This document shows positions 15,358 through 23,223 of a DNA stretch of 64,000 bases, in pieces. Position 1 is the stretch's first letter. Each line of letters opens with the position of its first letter. The notes under the pieces were generated by a model, which was not told where the DNA came from, searched no databases, and was given only the letters and a program-made list of their open reading frames with translations. This stretch comes from Streptomyces puniciscabiei (GTDB lineage: Bacteria; Actinomycetota; Actinomycetes; Streptomycetales; Streptomycetaceae). A program made the position numbers and the translations under genes. The stretch spans positions 744,001 to 808,000 of the forward strand of contig NZ_VFNX01000002.1 of NCBI RefSeq assembly GCF_006715785.1, given 5' to 3'.

Positions 15358-17688
15358 TCAGGTGCCGGGCAGCGCCTGTTCGGCCCAGATCGTCTTGCCC
15401 CGGCCCGTCTGCCTGCTGCCCCAGCGCTGGGTGAGCTGCGCGACCAGCAGCAGTCCGCGGCCGCCCTCGTCGTAGACCTGCGCCCGGCGCAGGTGCGGTG
15501 AGGTGGAACTGGCGTCGGAGACCTCGCAGATGAGCGCGCGGTCGCGGATCAGCCGGAGCTGGATGGGCGGTTCGCCGTAGCGGATGGCGTTGGTGACGAG
15601 TTCGCTGACGACGAGTTCGGTGATGAAGGCGGCCTCGTCGAGCCCCCACACCGCCAGCTGTTCGCCGGCCGCCTGCCGGAAGGCGGCGACCTCGGCCGGG
15701 TCCGGCGGGACGTCCCAGGTGGCGACCCGGTCGGCGCCGAGGGCGCGGGTGCGCACGAGCAGCAGGGCGACGTCGTCGCCGGGCTGGTCCGACAGGACGG
15801 CCTTCAGGACGCCGTCGCACAGGGCCTCCAGGGAGTCGGCGGGGGCGCCGAGGGCTCGGCACAGGTCCTCGGTGGCACCGTCGACGTCCCGGCCGCGGTC
15901 CTCGACCAGGCCGTCGGTGTAGAACGCGACGACAGAGCCCTCGGGCAGCTCCAGCTCCGTCGCCTCGAACGGCAGCCCGCCGACGCCGAGCGGTGGTCCG
16001 GCGCTCATGGTGACGGACTCGGCGGTGCCGCCCGGCAGGACGACGACCGGGGCCGGATGGCCGGCGGCGGCCACCCCGAGCCGCCGGGAGACGGGGTCGT
16101 ACACGGCGTACAGGCAGGTGGCGCCCAGTTCGGCGACCTCTTCGCGGCTGTTCTCGGCGGCCAGGTGGGTGACCAGGTCGTCCAGATGGGTGAGGAGTTC
16201 GTCGGGCGGCAGGTCGACGTCGGCCAGCGTGCGTACGGCCGTCCGCAGCCGGCCCATGGTGGCCGAGGACTGGATGCCGTGGCCGACCACGTCGCCGACG
16301 ACCAGGCCCACCCGGCCGCCGGAGAGCGGGATGACGTCGAACCAGTCGCCGCCGATGCCGGCCACCGATCCGCAGGGGAGATACCGGTGGGCCACCTCGA
16401 CCGCCGCCTGCCGGGGCAGGCCGCTCGGCAGCAGGCTGTGCTGGAGGGCGAGGGCGGTGCTGCGTTCGCGGGCGAACCGGCGGGCGTTGTCGATACAGAC
16501 GGCGGCGCGGCTACCGAGTTCCTCGGCGAAGACGGTGTCGTCGGGGCCGTAGTCGTCGGGGTGGGCGATGCGGACGCAGACGGCGACGCCCAGGGTGGTG
16601 CCGCGGGCCCGCAGCGGCACCGCGATCAGGGAGTGGGCGCCGTGCCGGTAGCGGCGGCCCTGGGGCGCGCGTGCGTTGCGCTCGGCGAGCCACTCGGCGA
16701 ACTCGGGCTCGCCGGCCTGGCTGAGCACCGCGCGGCCCTCGCGCAGGGCGCGGATGGGCGGGGAGTCCGGTGCGTAGACGTCGGTCTCGCCGATGCGGAC
16801 GGCCGCGCCGGGGTCGCCCTCGAAGGTCGAGCCGTGGGCGATGCGGTGCAGGACGACACCGCCCTGCGGGATCATCGGCGGCTCGTCCGCGCCGAGCACC
16901 CAGTCGAGCAGGTCGACGCTGGCGAAGTCGGCGTGGTGCGGGACGAGGACCTCGATCAGTTCCTCGGCCGTGCGCACCACGTCCAGGGTGGTGCCGATGC
17001 GGGTCGACGCCTCGTTGAGCAGGGCCAGGCGGCGCCGGGCCCAGTACTGCTCGCTGCTGTCGAAGGCCGCCATGGCGACGCCGGTCAGCTCGCCGGAGCC
17101 GGCGCGCAGCGGCCACATCTCGATGCTCCACAGATGTTCCCGGTTCAGTGCCGGGGTGCCGGCGAAGCTCTCGTAGCGGACGGGCCGGCCGGTCTCGGCG
17201 ACCTCCTTGAGGTGGCGCAGAAAGCCCGCGTTGTATTCGGCGTCCTCCACGGTGTCCGGGAAGAACCGGCCGGTGAGCGCGGCCTCGGGTACGCCCATCA
17301 CCTTGCAGGCGGCGTCGTTGAGCCGCAGATAGCGCTGGTCGAGGTCGAAGACCGACATGGACATGGAGGCCTGCTCGAAGGCCTCGGCCGCCAGTGTGCG
17401 GCCGGGTGGGTCGGAGGTGACGACGAAGCAGGCGGGCTTCCCGTCGGCTCCGGCGACGGCACAGGCGGTGAGGGTCACGTCGATGCGGTGGCCGTCACGG
17501 TGGCGCAGCGCGACGGTGCCGGTCCGCGCGGTGAGTGTCTCGTCCGGGATGTCCCCGGCGAGCAGCCCGGCCGCGGGCCGGCCCACGACATGCTCGGCCG
17601 AGTGGCCGGTGAGCCGCCGCGCGCCCTCGCTCCACCCGGTCACCGTACCCAGGGCGTCGATGATCGCCACGGCGGCGCCATGCTTCAT
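15358..17688 (-). CDS. PAS-PAS-GAF-SpoIIE (PP2C) phosphatase with C-terminal RsbW-like ATPase domain
   Basis: About 776 residues with several signalling modules: two PAS domains (IIDALGTVTGWSEGARRLTG; MSVFDLDQRYLRLNDAACK), a GAF domain (about 230-400), a SpoIIE/PP2C phosphatase domain (GGDWFDVIPL, VVGDVVGHG, FYTDGLVEDRGRD) and a HATPase_c domain (ELVVSELVTNAIRYG). Such proteins act as partner-switching regulators: the phosphatase activates an anti-anti-sigma factor and the ATPase may phosphorylate or bind one. ATG 17688 (MKHGAAVAI) is the likely start; TTG 17724 is in frame. The acidic metal-binding residues of the phosphatase appear intact. Confidence 0.9.
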   Translation of the reverse strand: MKHGAAVAIIDALGTVTGWSEGARRLTGHSAEHVVGRPAAGLLAGDIPDETLTARTGTVALRHRDGHRIDVTLTACAVAGADGKPACFVVTSDPPGRTLAAEAFEQASMSMSVFDLDQRYLRLNDAACKVMGVPEAALTGRFFPDTVEDAEYNAGFLRHLKEVAETGRPVRYESFAGTPALNREHLWSIEMWPLRAGSGELTGVAMAAFDSSEQYWARRRLALLNEASTRIGTTLDVVRTAEELIEVLVPHHADFASVDLLDWVLGADEPPMIPQGGVVLHRIAHGSTFEGDPGAAVRIGETDVYAPDSPPIRALREGRAVLSQAGEPEFAEWLAERNARAPQGRRYRHGAHSLIAVPLRARGTTLGVAVCVRIAHPDDYGPDDTVFAEELGSRAAVCIDNARRFARERSTALALQHSLLPSGLPRQAAVEVAHRYLPCGSVAGIGGDWFDVIPLSGGRVGLVVGDVVGHGIQSSATMGRLRTAVRTLADVDLPPDELLTHLDDLVTHLAAENSREEVAELGATCLYAVYDPVSRRLGVAAAGHPAPVVVLPGGTAESVTMSAGPPLGVGGLPFEATELELPEGSVVAFYTDGLVEDRGRDVDGATEDLCRALGAPADSLEALCDGVLKAVLSDQPGDDVALLLVRTRALGADRVATWDVPPDPAEVAAFRQAAGEQLAVWGLDEAAFITELVVSELVTNAIRYGEPPIQLRLIRDRALICEVSDASSTSPHLRRAQVYDEGGRGLLLVAQLTQRWGSRQTGRGKTIWAEQALPGT

Positions 17689-17764
17689 ATGCCCAAGGAT
17701 GTTCCGATTGCCCGAGCACATCAAGCGCGCGGGCCCGCCGGTCCGCCGGTGCGAGCGGTGACCT

Positions 17765-18232
17765 TCAGCCCCGGTGGGCGTGCAGGGCGGCGAGCGCCCG
17801 GTCGGCGTGGGTGTTCATGCGCAGCTCGCTGCGGACGACCTCCAGCACCGTGCGGTCCTGGGCGATCACGAAGGTGACGCGCTTGGTGGGGGCGAGGGAG
17901 AAGCCGCGCTTGACGCCGAACCGCTCGCGGACCGCGCCGTCGGCGTCGGAGAGCAGCGGCATGCCGAGGCCATGCCGGCCGGCGAACTCCTGCTGCTTGT
18001 CGACGCTGTCACCGCTGATGCCGACCGGCTGGGCACCGACGGCGGCGAACTCGGCGGCGAGGTCGCGGAAGTGGCAGGCCTCGGCGGTGCAGCCGGGAGT
18101 GAGGGCGGCCGGGTAGAAGAAGAGGACCACGGGCCCTTCGGCCAGCAGCTCGGTGAGCCGGCGAGTGGTGCCGGTCTCGTCGGGCAGGGCGAAGTCCTCG
18201 GCCTTGTCGCCGGCCTCGACGCGTTCCGTCAT
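17765..18232 (-). CDS. Peroxiredoxin (BCP/PrxQ-like)
   Basis: A 155-residue thiol peroxidase. TPGCTAEAC holds the peroxidatic C48 and, five residues on, C53, the resolving cysteine of PrxQ-type enzymes. FFYPAALTPGC and SDADGAVRERFGV are further family marks. It reduces peroxides using thioredoxin in the cytoplasm. ATG 18232 overlaps the end of the DoxX gene by 4 bases (18229-18232), so the two are translationally coupled and probably one operon. Confidence 0.93.
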   Translation of the reverse strand: MTERVEAGDKAEDFALPDETGTTRRLTELLAEGPVVLFFYPAALTPGCTAEACHFRDLAAEFAAVGAQPVGISGDSVDKQQEFAGRHGLGMPLLSDADGAVRERFGVKRGFSLAPTKRVTFVIAQDRTVLEVVRSELRMNTHADRALAALHAHRG

Positions 18233-18609
18233 GACCGCCCCTCCTCGTTCCGGGCGACCGACCGGGCCCACAGCACCAGCGGCACCTGCAGCGGCAGCCG
18301 CGCGAGGGCGGCCGTCCGCAGCGGCTTGGGCCGGTGCCGCCAGTCCACGGCCATCTGCACGTTCGCCGGGAACACGCCGACGAAGAAGGCCGCGGCCGCC
18401 TTCGCTGCGACCGCGCGGGTGCGGGGTGCGGCTATCCCGGCGGCCAGGGCGAGCTCCGCGACACCACTGCCGTACGTCCATGCCCTGGGTGAGCCCGGCA
18501 GGGCGCGCGGTACGACCGCGTCGAAGGGACGCGGGGTGGCGAAGTGGGCGACCCCGGCCGCGGCCAGCAGGCCGGCGAGCAGCAGGGGTGAGCGTTCGGA
18601 CCGGGGCAC
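18229..18609 (-). CDS. DoxX-family membrane protein
   Basis: A 126-residue protein with three to four hydrophobic helices (LLLAGLLAAAGVAHFATP, GVAELALAAGIAA, AKAAAAFFVGVFPANVQMAV). The pattern fits DoxX-like proteins, small membrane proteins linked with oxidative stress or sulfur oxidation in other bacteria. Start GTG 18609 with GAGGAGGA immediately upstream. It leads an operon with the peroxiredoxin, which supports a redox-stress role. Confidence 0.8.
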   Translation of the reverse strand: MPRSERSPLLLAGLLAAAGVAHFATPRPFDAVVPRALPGSPRAWTYGSGVAELALAAGIAAPRTRAVAAKAAAAFFVGVFPANVQMAVDWRHRPKPLRTAALARLPLQVPLVLWARSVARNEEGRS

Positions 18610-18690
18610 GGTTCCTCCTCTGATGACCTGCCGCCGGATATTACTGGACGGTAGGCGCCGGGGTGGCCCGTTGCCGCAGAACGCCGGCCG

Positions 18691-19242
18691 TCACGCGGTG
18701 GTGACCGCGTCGTCCGCGTCCCGGTCGGAGTCCTCGTCGGTGGTGTACGCGAGGAAGTCGTCGACCATGCGGTGGTACAGGGTCGCCATCTGCCGCAGGT
18801 CCTCGGCCCGCCGGCCGGCGAGGGCGAGCTGCATGCCCCGGGCCCCGGCCTCACGGACCCGGTCGACGGCCTCCCGGCCCGCGTCGGTCAGCCGGATCCG
18901 CTGGGCGCGCCGGTCGACGGGGTCCGGGACCCGCGTGACGTATCCGGCCTCTGCAGTTGCTGCACGGTCCGTGTGACATGGGAGGCCTCCACGCCCAGGC
19001 GCTGTGCCGGCTCCCCCCGGACGCAGCGGTTCGCTGTCGGCGACCTGCCGCAGCAGGGCCACCGCCGCCCGGTCCAGCGGCACCCCGGCCAGCGCCATCA
19101 GCCGCTCGTTCTGCCGGGCCCGGGTGCCGAGGTAGGTGATGCGCGTCAGGGCGCGCTCGATCTCGCACCGTGATCGGTCGGCCGTGGGGCGCGTGTCGCA
19201 CCGGCCACCCCTCGGCGAAGCTGCTGGAATCGGCGAGTCCAC
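18691..19242 (-). CDS. MarR-family regulator with two compensating frameshifts in the DNA-binding region
   Basis: The start (IERALTRITYLG, PLDRAAVALLRQVADSEPLRPG) and end (AGYVTRVPDPVDRRAQRIRLTDAGREAVD) are clear MarR. In between, about 21 codons read as nonsense, while the neighbouring frame reads EPAQRLGVEASHVTRTVQQLQ, a normal recognition helix. The two switches are an extra base in the run of six C at 19013-19018 and a missing base at 18950/18951. The frame therefore stays open overall, but the protein as read would lack its recognition helix. These may be real mutations or two sequencing errors. The start is unclear: GTG 19242 is the nearest in-frame start, giving 183 residues. Confidence 0.6.
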   Translation of the reverse strand: MDSPIPAASPRGGRCDTRPTADRSRCEIERALTRITYLGTRARQNERLMALAGVPLDRAAVALLRQVADSEPLRPGGAGTAPGRGGLPCHTDRAATAEAGYVTRVPDPVDRRAQRIRLTDAGREAVDRVREAGARGMQLALAGRRAEDLRQMATLYHRMVDDFLAYTTDEDSDRDADDAVTTA

Positions 19243-19269
19243 CGCCGCCCGGAAACCCGGAGGAACCCC

Positions 19270-19557
19270 ATGGCCTTCGCCGTCGTCGCCCAGTACCAGT
19301 GCGCCCCCGCCGACGCGGACGCCGTGCGCGAAGCGCTGCGCAAGATGCGCGAACTGGTCCCGTCGGAACCCGCGAACCTCGCCTACGAGGCCCACGAGGT
19401 CGTCGACCGGCCGGGGGCCTTCGTGCTGTACGAGCGCTACACGGACCGCGCCGGCTTCGAGGCGCACAAGGAGACCGGCCACTTCGCGGAGCTGATCCGG
19501 GGAACGGTGTTCCCGCTGCTGAAGGAGCGGACCGTCACCTTCGCCGAGAGCCTCTGA
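19270..19557 (+). CDS. Putative quinol monooxygenase (ABM domain)
   Basis: A 95-residue ferredoxin-like fold protein. VVAQYQCAPADADAV at the start, AYEAHEVVDRPGAFVLYERY in the middle and a C-terminal strand are typical of antibiotic biosynthesis monooxygenase (YgiN-like) domains, which oxidise quinols without cofactors. ATG 19270 has GGAGG 7 bases upstream. It is divergent from the frameshifted MarR gene, a common regulator-target layout, so loss of that repressor could leave it constitutive. Confidence 0.85.
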   Translation: MAFAVVAQYQCAPADADAVREALRKMRELVPSEPANLAYEAHEVVDRPGAFVLYERYTDRAGFEAHKETGHFAELIRGTVFPLLKERTVTFAESL

Positions 19558-19570
19558 CCGCACGGAGGCC

Positions 19571-19663
19571 GCGGGCGCCCGTCCGGGACACGTCACCCGT
19601 CGGCGGGCGCCCGTCCCCCGGGACGTCCCGGGCGTCCCGGGGGACGCCGGAACGGCATTCCGG
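19571..19663 (+). terminator. Terminator-like double hairpin after the monooxygenase gene, with a direct repeat
   Basis: A perfect 14-base stem (CGTCCCCCGGGACG at 19612-19625 with its complement at 19633-19646, 7-base loop) is followed at once by a 6-base stem (CCGGAA 19647-19652, TTCCGG 19658-19663). There is no U tract, as is normal for Streptomyces terminators. GCGGGCGCCCGTCC occurs twice just upstream (19571-19584 and 19603-19616). Confidence 0.65.
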
Positions 19664-19683
19664 CGGCCTGCCACGGAAACCCT

Positions 19684-19724
19684 GGCTGTCGTGATCACGG
19701 CTCGTGGTCACGAGAACGACAGCC
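19684..19724 (+). promoter_or_regulatory. Nested inverted repeats in the leader of the SH3-domain gene
   Basis: GGCTGTCGT (19684-19692) pairs with ACGACAGCC (19716-19724). Inside it, CTCGTG-GT-CACGAG (19701-19714) and the palindrome GTGATCAC (19691-19698) add further symmetry. The outer stem ends 10 bases before the ATG and abuts the GGAGG ribosome binding site, so it could be an operator or an RNA element. I see no match to a known riboswitch. Confidence 0.4.
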
Positions 19725-19734
19725 GGAGGCTTCC

Positions 19735-20334
19735 ATGATCCGACGGACTCTCCAGAGCGGGCTGCTGGCCGCGGTGGCGGTGCTCGCGCTCCTGCCCACG
19801 GCGGCGGGCGCCGCCACGGCGGACGCCGCCACACAGCGCCCGGTTCCCGGCACCACCGCACAGCACCAGGTCCACCGCGCCCACCGCACCGCAGGGCGCG
19901 TCCACCACCGCAGGTACGTCACCCACCACCGGCACCACCGCGCCCACCTCCGCACGCATCACGCCCGCCGGGCGCACCGGATCCACCGTCTCCCGGCGCG
20001 TCGGGCGGCGTACTTCATGCCGCGGACGGCGGCCTACCGTCTCGCCATGCACCGGCTGCAGTACCGGCTCGCGGTGCAGTGGATGACGCACCGTCACATC
20101 CAGCCGCTCACGGGCCGCGTCGCCACGCGTCACACCGTGCTCAACGTCCGCTCCGGACCCGGCACGGGCTACCGGGTGATCGGCCACCGGCAGCGGGGCC
20201 GGGTCCTGACGCTCACCTGCCGGACGCGGGGCTCCTGGGTGCACGGGAACCGCACCTGGTACCGGCTGCCGCACCACGCGGGATACGTCTCCGCCCACTA
20301 CATCCGCCCCGCCCGCTCCGTCCCCTGGTGCTGA
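19735..20334 (+). CDS. Secreted SH3b-domain protein with His/Arg-rich linker
   Basis: A 199-residue protein. Residues 1-27 are a signal peptide (SGLLAAVAVLALLPTAAGA). Residues about 43-92 are extraordinarily rich in His and Arg (for example VTHHRHHRAHLRTHHARR). The C-terminal part is a bacterial SH3 domain: LNVRSGPGTGYRVIGHRQRG and GYVSAHYI are diagnostic. SH3b domains usually bind peptidoglycan or cell-wall peptides. The linker could bind metal ions or anionic wall polymers, which is inference. A strong terminator follows. Confidence 0.82.
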   Translation: MIRRTLQSGLLAAVAVLALLPTAAGAATADAATQRPVPGTTAQHQVHRAHRTAGRVHHRRYVTHHRHHRAHLRTHHARRAHRIHRLPARRAAYFMPRTAAYRLAMHRLQYRLAVQWMTHRHIQPLTGRVATRHTVLNVRSGPGTGYRVIGHRQRGRVLTLTCRTRGSWVHGNRTWYRLPHHAGYVSAHYIRPARSVPWC

Positions 20335-20363
20335 CGGCACGCCGCCGCAGCACCACCCAGCCG

Positions 20364-20401
20364 CCGAAGGCCCGTTCGACGACCCCCGAACGGGCCTTCG
20401 G
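20364..20401 (+). terminator. Strong rho-independent-type hairpin after the SH3 gene
   Basis: CCGAAGGCCCGTTCG (20364-20378) pairs perfectly with its complement at 20387-20401 around an 8-base loop. It sits 30 bases after the SH3 stop codon; it is followed by TTCGCC rather than a T run. Confidence 0.8.
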
Positions 20402-20521
20402 TTCGCCCGCACCTCACCCACCTCCTACCTCACCGCGTGTTGCAGTCGCCGTCCTCCCGGGCATCCATTCCGACAACAGGGGCGAACCCGCCCATACTGG
20501 AAAGGGAGTCGAGGACGCACG

Positions 20522-21328
20522 ATGCGGCACCCCCAAGCATCGACCACGCCGGACGAGGCACTGGTGGTGGAACTGCGCGAGCTGAAGGACCGTACGGGGC
20601 TGAGCCTGGCGGCGCTGGCCGCGCGCACCCCGTACAGCAAGTCCGCGTGGCACCGCTATCTGTCCGGCGGCACACCGCCCCCCAGACAGGCCGTGGAAGC
20701 GCTCTGCCGGCTCGCCGGCGCCGCCCCCGAGGCCGTACTGGCGCTGTGGGAGGCGACCGGGACTCCCGCGACCGCGGCCGACGCACCCGACGCCGGGCCC
20801 GGGGAGCCCGGCCGAGCTCGCCGGCTCGCGCCCCGGCTGCCGGGGCGGTTCCCGTCGTGGTTTCCGCTGTCCGTGTTCGCGCTGTGCGGTACGGCCACGG
20901 CGGTGGCCGCCGTCACCGTCGCCCTGTCCGCGCGGCCGGGTACCGCGCCCGCCGCGCAGGCCCTGCCCTCGGCGCCCCACTGTCACGGGCGGTCCTGTCA
21001 GGGCGAGTTGCCCGACGCCACGGCGTGCGCCCGGGACGCGCGGACCACGAGCACGGTCAGCGGCCGCGCCTACACCGTCCGGCTGCGCTGGTCGCCGGCC
21101 TGCGGGACCGCCTGGTCCGAGGTGCGGCTGCGGGCTCCCGGGGCCCGTGAGGTGTCGGTGCGCGCGGGCCAGGACGTGATGTCGGCCGGATATCCGGCCG
21201 ACGACTCCACCCGGGACAGCAGTCCCATGCTTTCGGTGTCCTCGCCCCGAGGCGTGGAGGCCTGCGCCGAGGTGGCCGGGGAACTGGCCTGCACGGGCCT
21301 GGACGTGGAGCCCGGCGCGCCGGGGTGA
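20522..21328 (+). CDS. Helix-turn-helix membrane protein with DUF2690-type extracytoplasmic domain
   Basis: A 268-residue protein. An XRE-like helix-turn-helix (GLSLAALAARTPYSKSAWHRYLSG, about 27-50) is followed by an acidic Pro/Ala linker and one transmembrane helix (WFPLSVFALCGTATAVAAVTVAL, about 117-140). The outer domain contains four or more cysteines (CHGRSCQGELPDATAC, SPACGTAW, VEACAEVAGELACTG) as in DUF2690. The layout suggests a membrane-bound DNA-binding sensor. The target is unknown. ATG 20522. The 228 bases after it (21329-21556) hold no gene I can support. Confidence 0.85.
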   Translation: MRHPQASTTPDEALVVELRELKDRTGLSLAALAARTPYSKSAWHRYLSGGTPPPRQAVEALCRLAGAAPEAVLALWEATGTPATAADAPDAGPGEPGRARRLAPRLPGRFPSWFPLSVFALCGTATAVAAVTVALSARPGTAPAAQALPSAPHCHGRSCQGELPDATACARDARTTSTVSGRAYTVRLRWSPACGTAWSEVRLRAPGAREVSVRAGQDVMSAGYPADDSTRDSSPMLSVSSPRGVEACAEVAGELACTGLDVEPGAPG

Positions 21329-21556
21329 CACCGTGGCACGCGCACGGCGCCCGTACGCCTGGGCAGGGTGCCCCGCCGTGCGCGCGGGGAGCGGGTCAGC
21401 CGGCGGTGACGAGCTGCTGCCCGGTGCCGCTGCGTTCGGGGCGGCGCGAGGAGCGCAGGGCGGCGACGCCGATCGGGCTCGGTGCGCCGCAGCGGTGTGT
21501 GCGCGGCACCCTCGCCCCGGTGGACAGGTGCGCGCCCGCCCCGGTGCCCCGCGTGC

Positions 21557-22207
21557 TCAGTCCTGAAGTGCCTCGATCACGCCGGCCAGGTGGGCGCGGA
21601 CGGCCGCTTCGGCCGCCTGCGGATCCCTGGCCCTGATCGCCTCGATCACCGCCAGGTGCTCGTTCAGGGACTGCTGCGGACGCCCCGGCCGGAGCGCCAA
21701 CTGGAAGCGGTGGCGTACCAGTTGGGCGTTCAGCCGCTCCAGCAGCTCCACCGCGGTCCGCTGCCCGGAGATGACCCGGATCCGGTCGTGGAGCCGGTGG
21801 TTGAGGTCGGAGTACGTCACCGGCTCACCGTCGGCGACGGCCTTCTCCATCGCCGCGCCGAGGTCGGCCAGCTCGGTCAGCTGCTCGTCACTGGCGGCGA
21901 CGGCGGCCTTGGCCGCACACAGTCCCTCCAGGACCATGCGGCACTCCGTGATGGCGACCGCTTCCTCCACGGTCACCACCCGCACCCGCGAGCCGCGGTT
22001 GCGGATCCTCTCGACCAGTCCCTGCGCCTCCAGATCGATCAACGCCGCACGGATGCCGGCCCGCGTCACACCGAACTTCTCGGCGAGTTCGTTCTCCACC
22101 AGCCGCTGGGCCGGTGCCATCCCGCCGTGCAGGATCGCCTGCCGCAGCTGTGCGAGCGCATGCTGTTTGGCCTGCTCTCCAGTGGTCGGACGGGCTTCCT
22201 TCGGCAT
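21557..22207 (-). CDS. GntR-family regulator, FadR/FCD subfamily
   Basis: A 216-residue regulator. The winged helix (AQLRQAILHGGMAPAQRLVENELAEKFGVTRAGIRAALIDLEAQGL) is followed by an all-helical FCD effector domain with D/H metal-ligand candidates (SDLNHRLHDRI, LNEHLAVIEAI). FCD proteins usually sense carboxylic acids. ATG 22207 is preceded by GGGAG at 7 bases; the frame opens 10 codons earlier. No metabolic gene adjoins it on the same strand, so the regulon is not obvious. It probably represses itself through the site at 22258-22269. Confidence 0.9.
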   Translation of the reverse strand: MPKEARPTTGEQAKQHALAQLRQAILHGGMAPAQRLVENELAEKFGVTRAGIRAALIDLEAQGLVERIRNRGSRVRVVTVEEAVAITECRMVLEGLCAAKAAVAASDEQLTELADLGAAMEKAVADGEPVTYSDLNHRLHDRIRVISGQRTAVELLERLNAQLVRHRFQLALRPGRPQQSLNEHLAVIEAIRARDPQAAEAAVRAHLAGVIEALQD

Positions 22208-22243
22208 CGTGCTCTCCCTGAGTGAGTGCCTGTGCAAACTGAA

Positions 22244-22269
22244 TCTGGCCAGACAAGATTGTCAACAAT
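22244..22269. promoter_or_regulatory. Candidate GntR/FCD operator and adjacent palindrome
   Basis: ATTGT-CA-ACAAT at 22258-22269 is a perfect 12-base inverted repeat with a TTGTNNACAA core, the form typical of FadR-subfamily sites. A second palindrome, TCTGGCCAGA (22244-22253), lies 4 bases away. Both are about 40-60 bases upstream of the GntR start, in an AT-rich patch, which suits autoregulation. Confidence 0.55.
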
Positions 22270-22296
22270 TTTGTTCGCGACTTACGGGCCGGGCCC

Positions 22297-23154
22297 TCAG
22301 CCCGTCCGGTACAGCTCACCGATCAGTTCGAGGACCGCCTGGAGCGCCGGGTGCGGGTCGTCGCGCCACCAGGCGAGCCGTACGGCGACGGGTTCGGCGT
22401 CGCGCACCGGCCGGTAGACGACGCCGGGCCTCGGGTACTGGTGCGCGGTCGACTCCGCGGTGACACCGATGCCGCGTCCGGCGGCGATGACGGTGAGCCA
22501 GTCGTCGACGTCGTGCGTCTCCGCGACGGCGGGGCGGGAGCCCTCCGGCCACAGCTCGGGGGTGGTGGTGCCGGTGCGCCGGTCCACCCACAGGGTCCGG
22601 CCGGTGAGGTCTGCGAGCCGTACGGACCGGCGGCGGGCCAGCGGATCGTCGGCGGCCACCGCGCACAGGCGCCGCTCCAGGCCCACGATGGCCGTGTCGA
22701 ACCGCCGGTCCTCCAGCGGCCGGCGCACCACCGCGAGGTCACAGGCCCCTTCGGCGAGACCGGCGGACGCCGTGTTCACGCGGACGAGATGCAGCTCGGT
22801 CCCGGGGTGGTCGGCGGCCCAGCGCCGCTGGAAGGCGACGGTGTGGCGGCCGACGGCCGACCAGGCGTAGCCGATCCGCACCCGGGTGTGTCCCGAGGTG
22901 GCCTCCTGGACCAGGGCGGCGGCGTCCGCCAGTACCCGGCGGGCCTGCGCCACCACCCGCAGCCCGGTCGCCGTCGGGGTCACCTCGCGCGAGGTCCGCC
23001 TCAACAGCCTTACCCCCAGCGCACGTTCGAGACCGGCCAGGGTACGGGAGACGGCCGCCTGGGACACCCCGAGGGCGATCGCCGCGTCGGTGAAGGTGCC
23101 CTCGTCGACGATGGCGACGAGACAGCGCAGCTGCCGGAGCTCGAGCTCATCCAT
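22297..23154 (-). CDS. LysR-family transcriptional regulator
   Basis: A 285-residue LysR protein. The N-terminal helix-turn-helix (TFTDAAIALGVSQAAVSRTLAGLERALG, about 20-47) is followed by the substrate-binding domain (VRIGYAWSAVGRHTVAFQRRW; GRGIGVTAESTAHQYP). ATG 23154 begins MDELELRQLRCLV; the longer upstream frame is the shadow of the exporter gene. It is divergent from the EamA-type exporter gene, which it probably controls, with only about 30-70 bases between them. Confidence 0.9.
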   Translation of the reverse strand: MDELELRQLRCLVAIVDEGTFTDAAIALGVSQAAVSRTLAGLERALGVRLLRRTSREVTPTATGLRVVAQARRVLADAAALVQEATSGHTRVRIGYAWSAVGRHTVAFQRRWAADHPGTELHLVRVNTASAGLAEGACDLAVVRRPLEDRRFDTAIVGLERRLCAVAADDPLARRRSVRLADLTGRTLWVDRRTGTTTPELWPEGSRPAVAETHDVDDWLTVIAAGRGIGVTAESTAHQYPRPGVVYRPVRDAEPVAVRLAWWRDDPHPALQAVLELIGELYRTG

Positions 23155-23223
23155 GCATTCAGCGTATAGATCGCGAAGCGCATGCATTTTGCGCAAGCAC
23201 CGGGCCGGGCGGACGCTCCTGCC

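Noticed and set aside
19560..19734. c-di-AMP (ydaO-type) riboswitch upstream of the SH3 gene
   Set aside because: Such riboswitches do precede cell-wall genes in streptomycetes, but I could not find the conserved core here, only palindromes and terminator-like stems.
21333..21566. 77-codon ORF after the DUF2690-type gene
   Set aside because: Composition-driven; no motif, and it runs into the convergent GntR gene.
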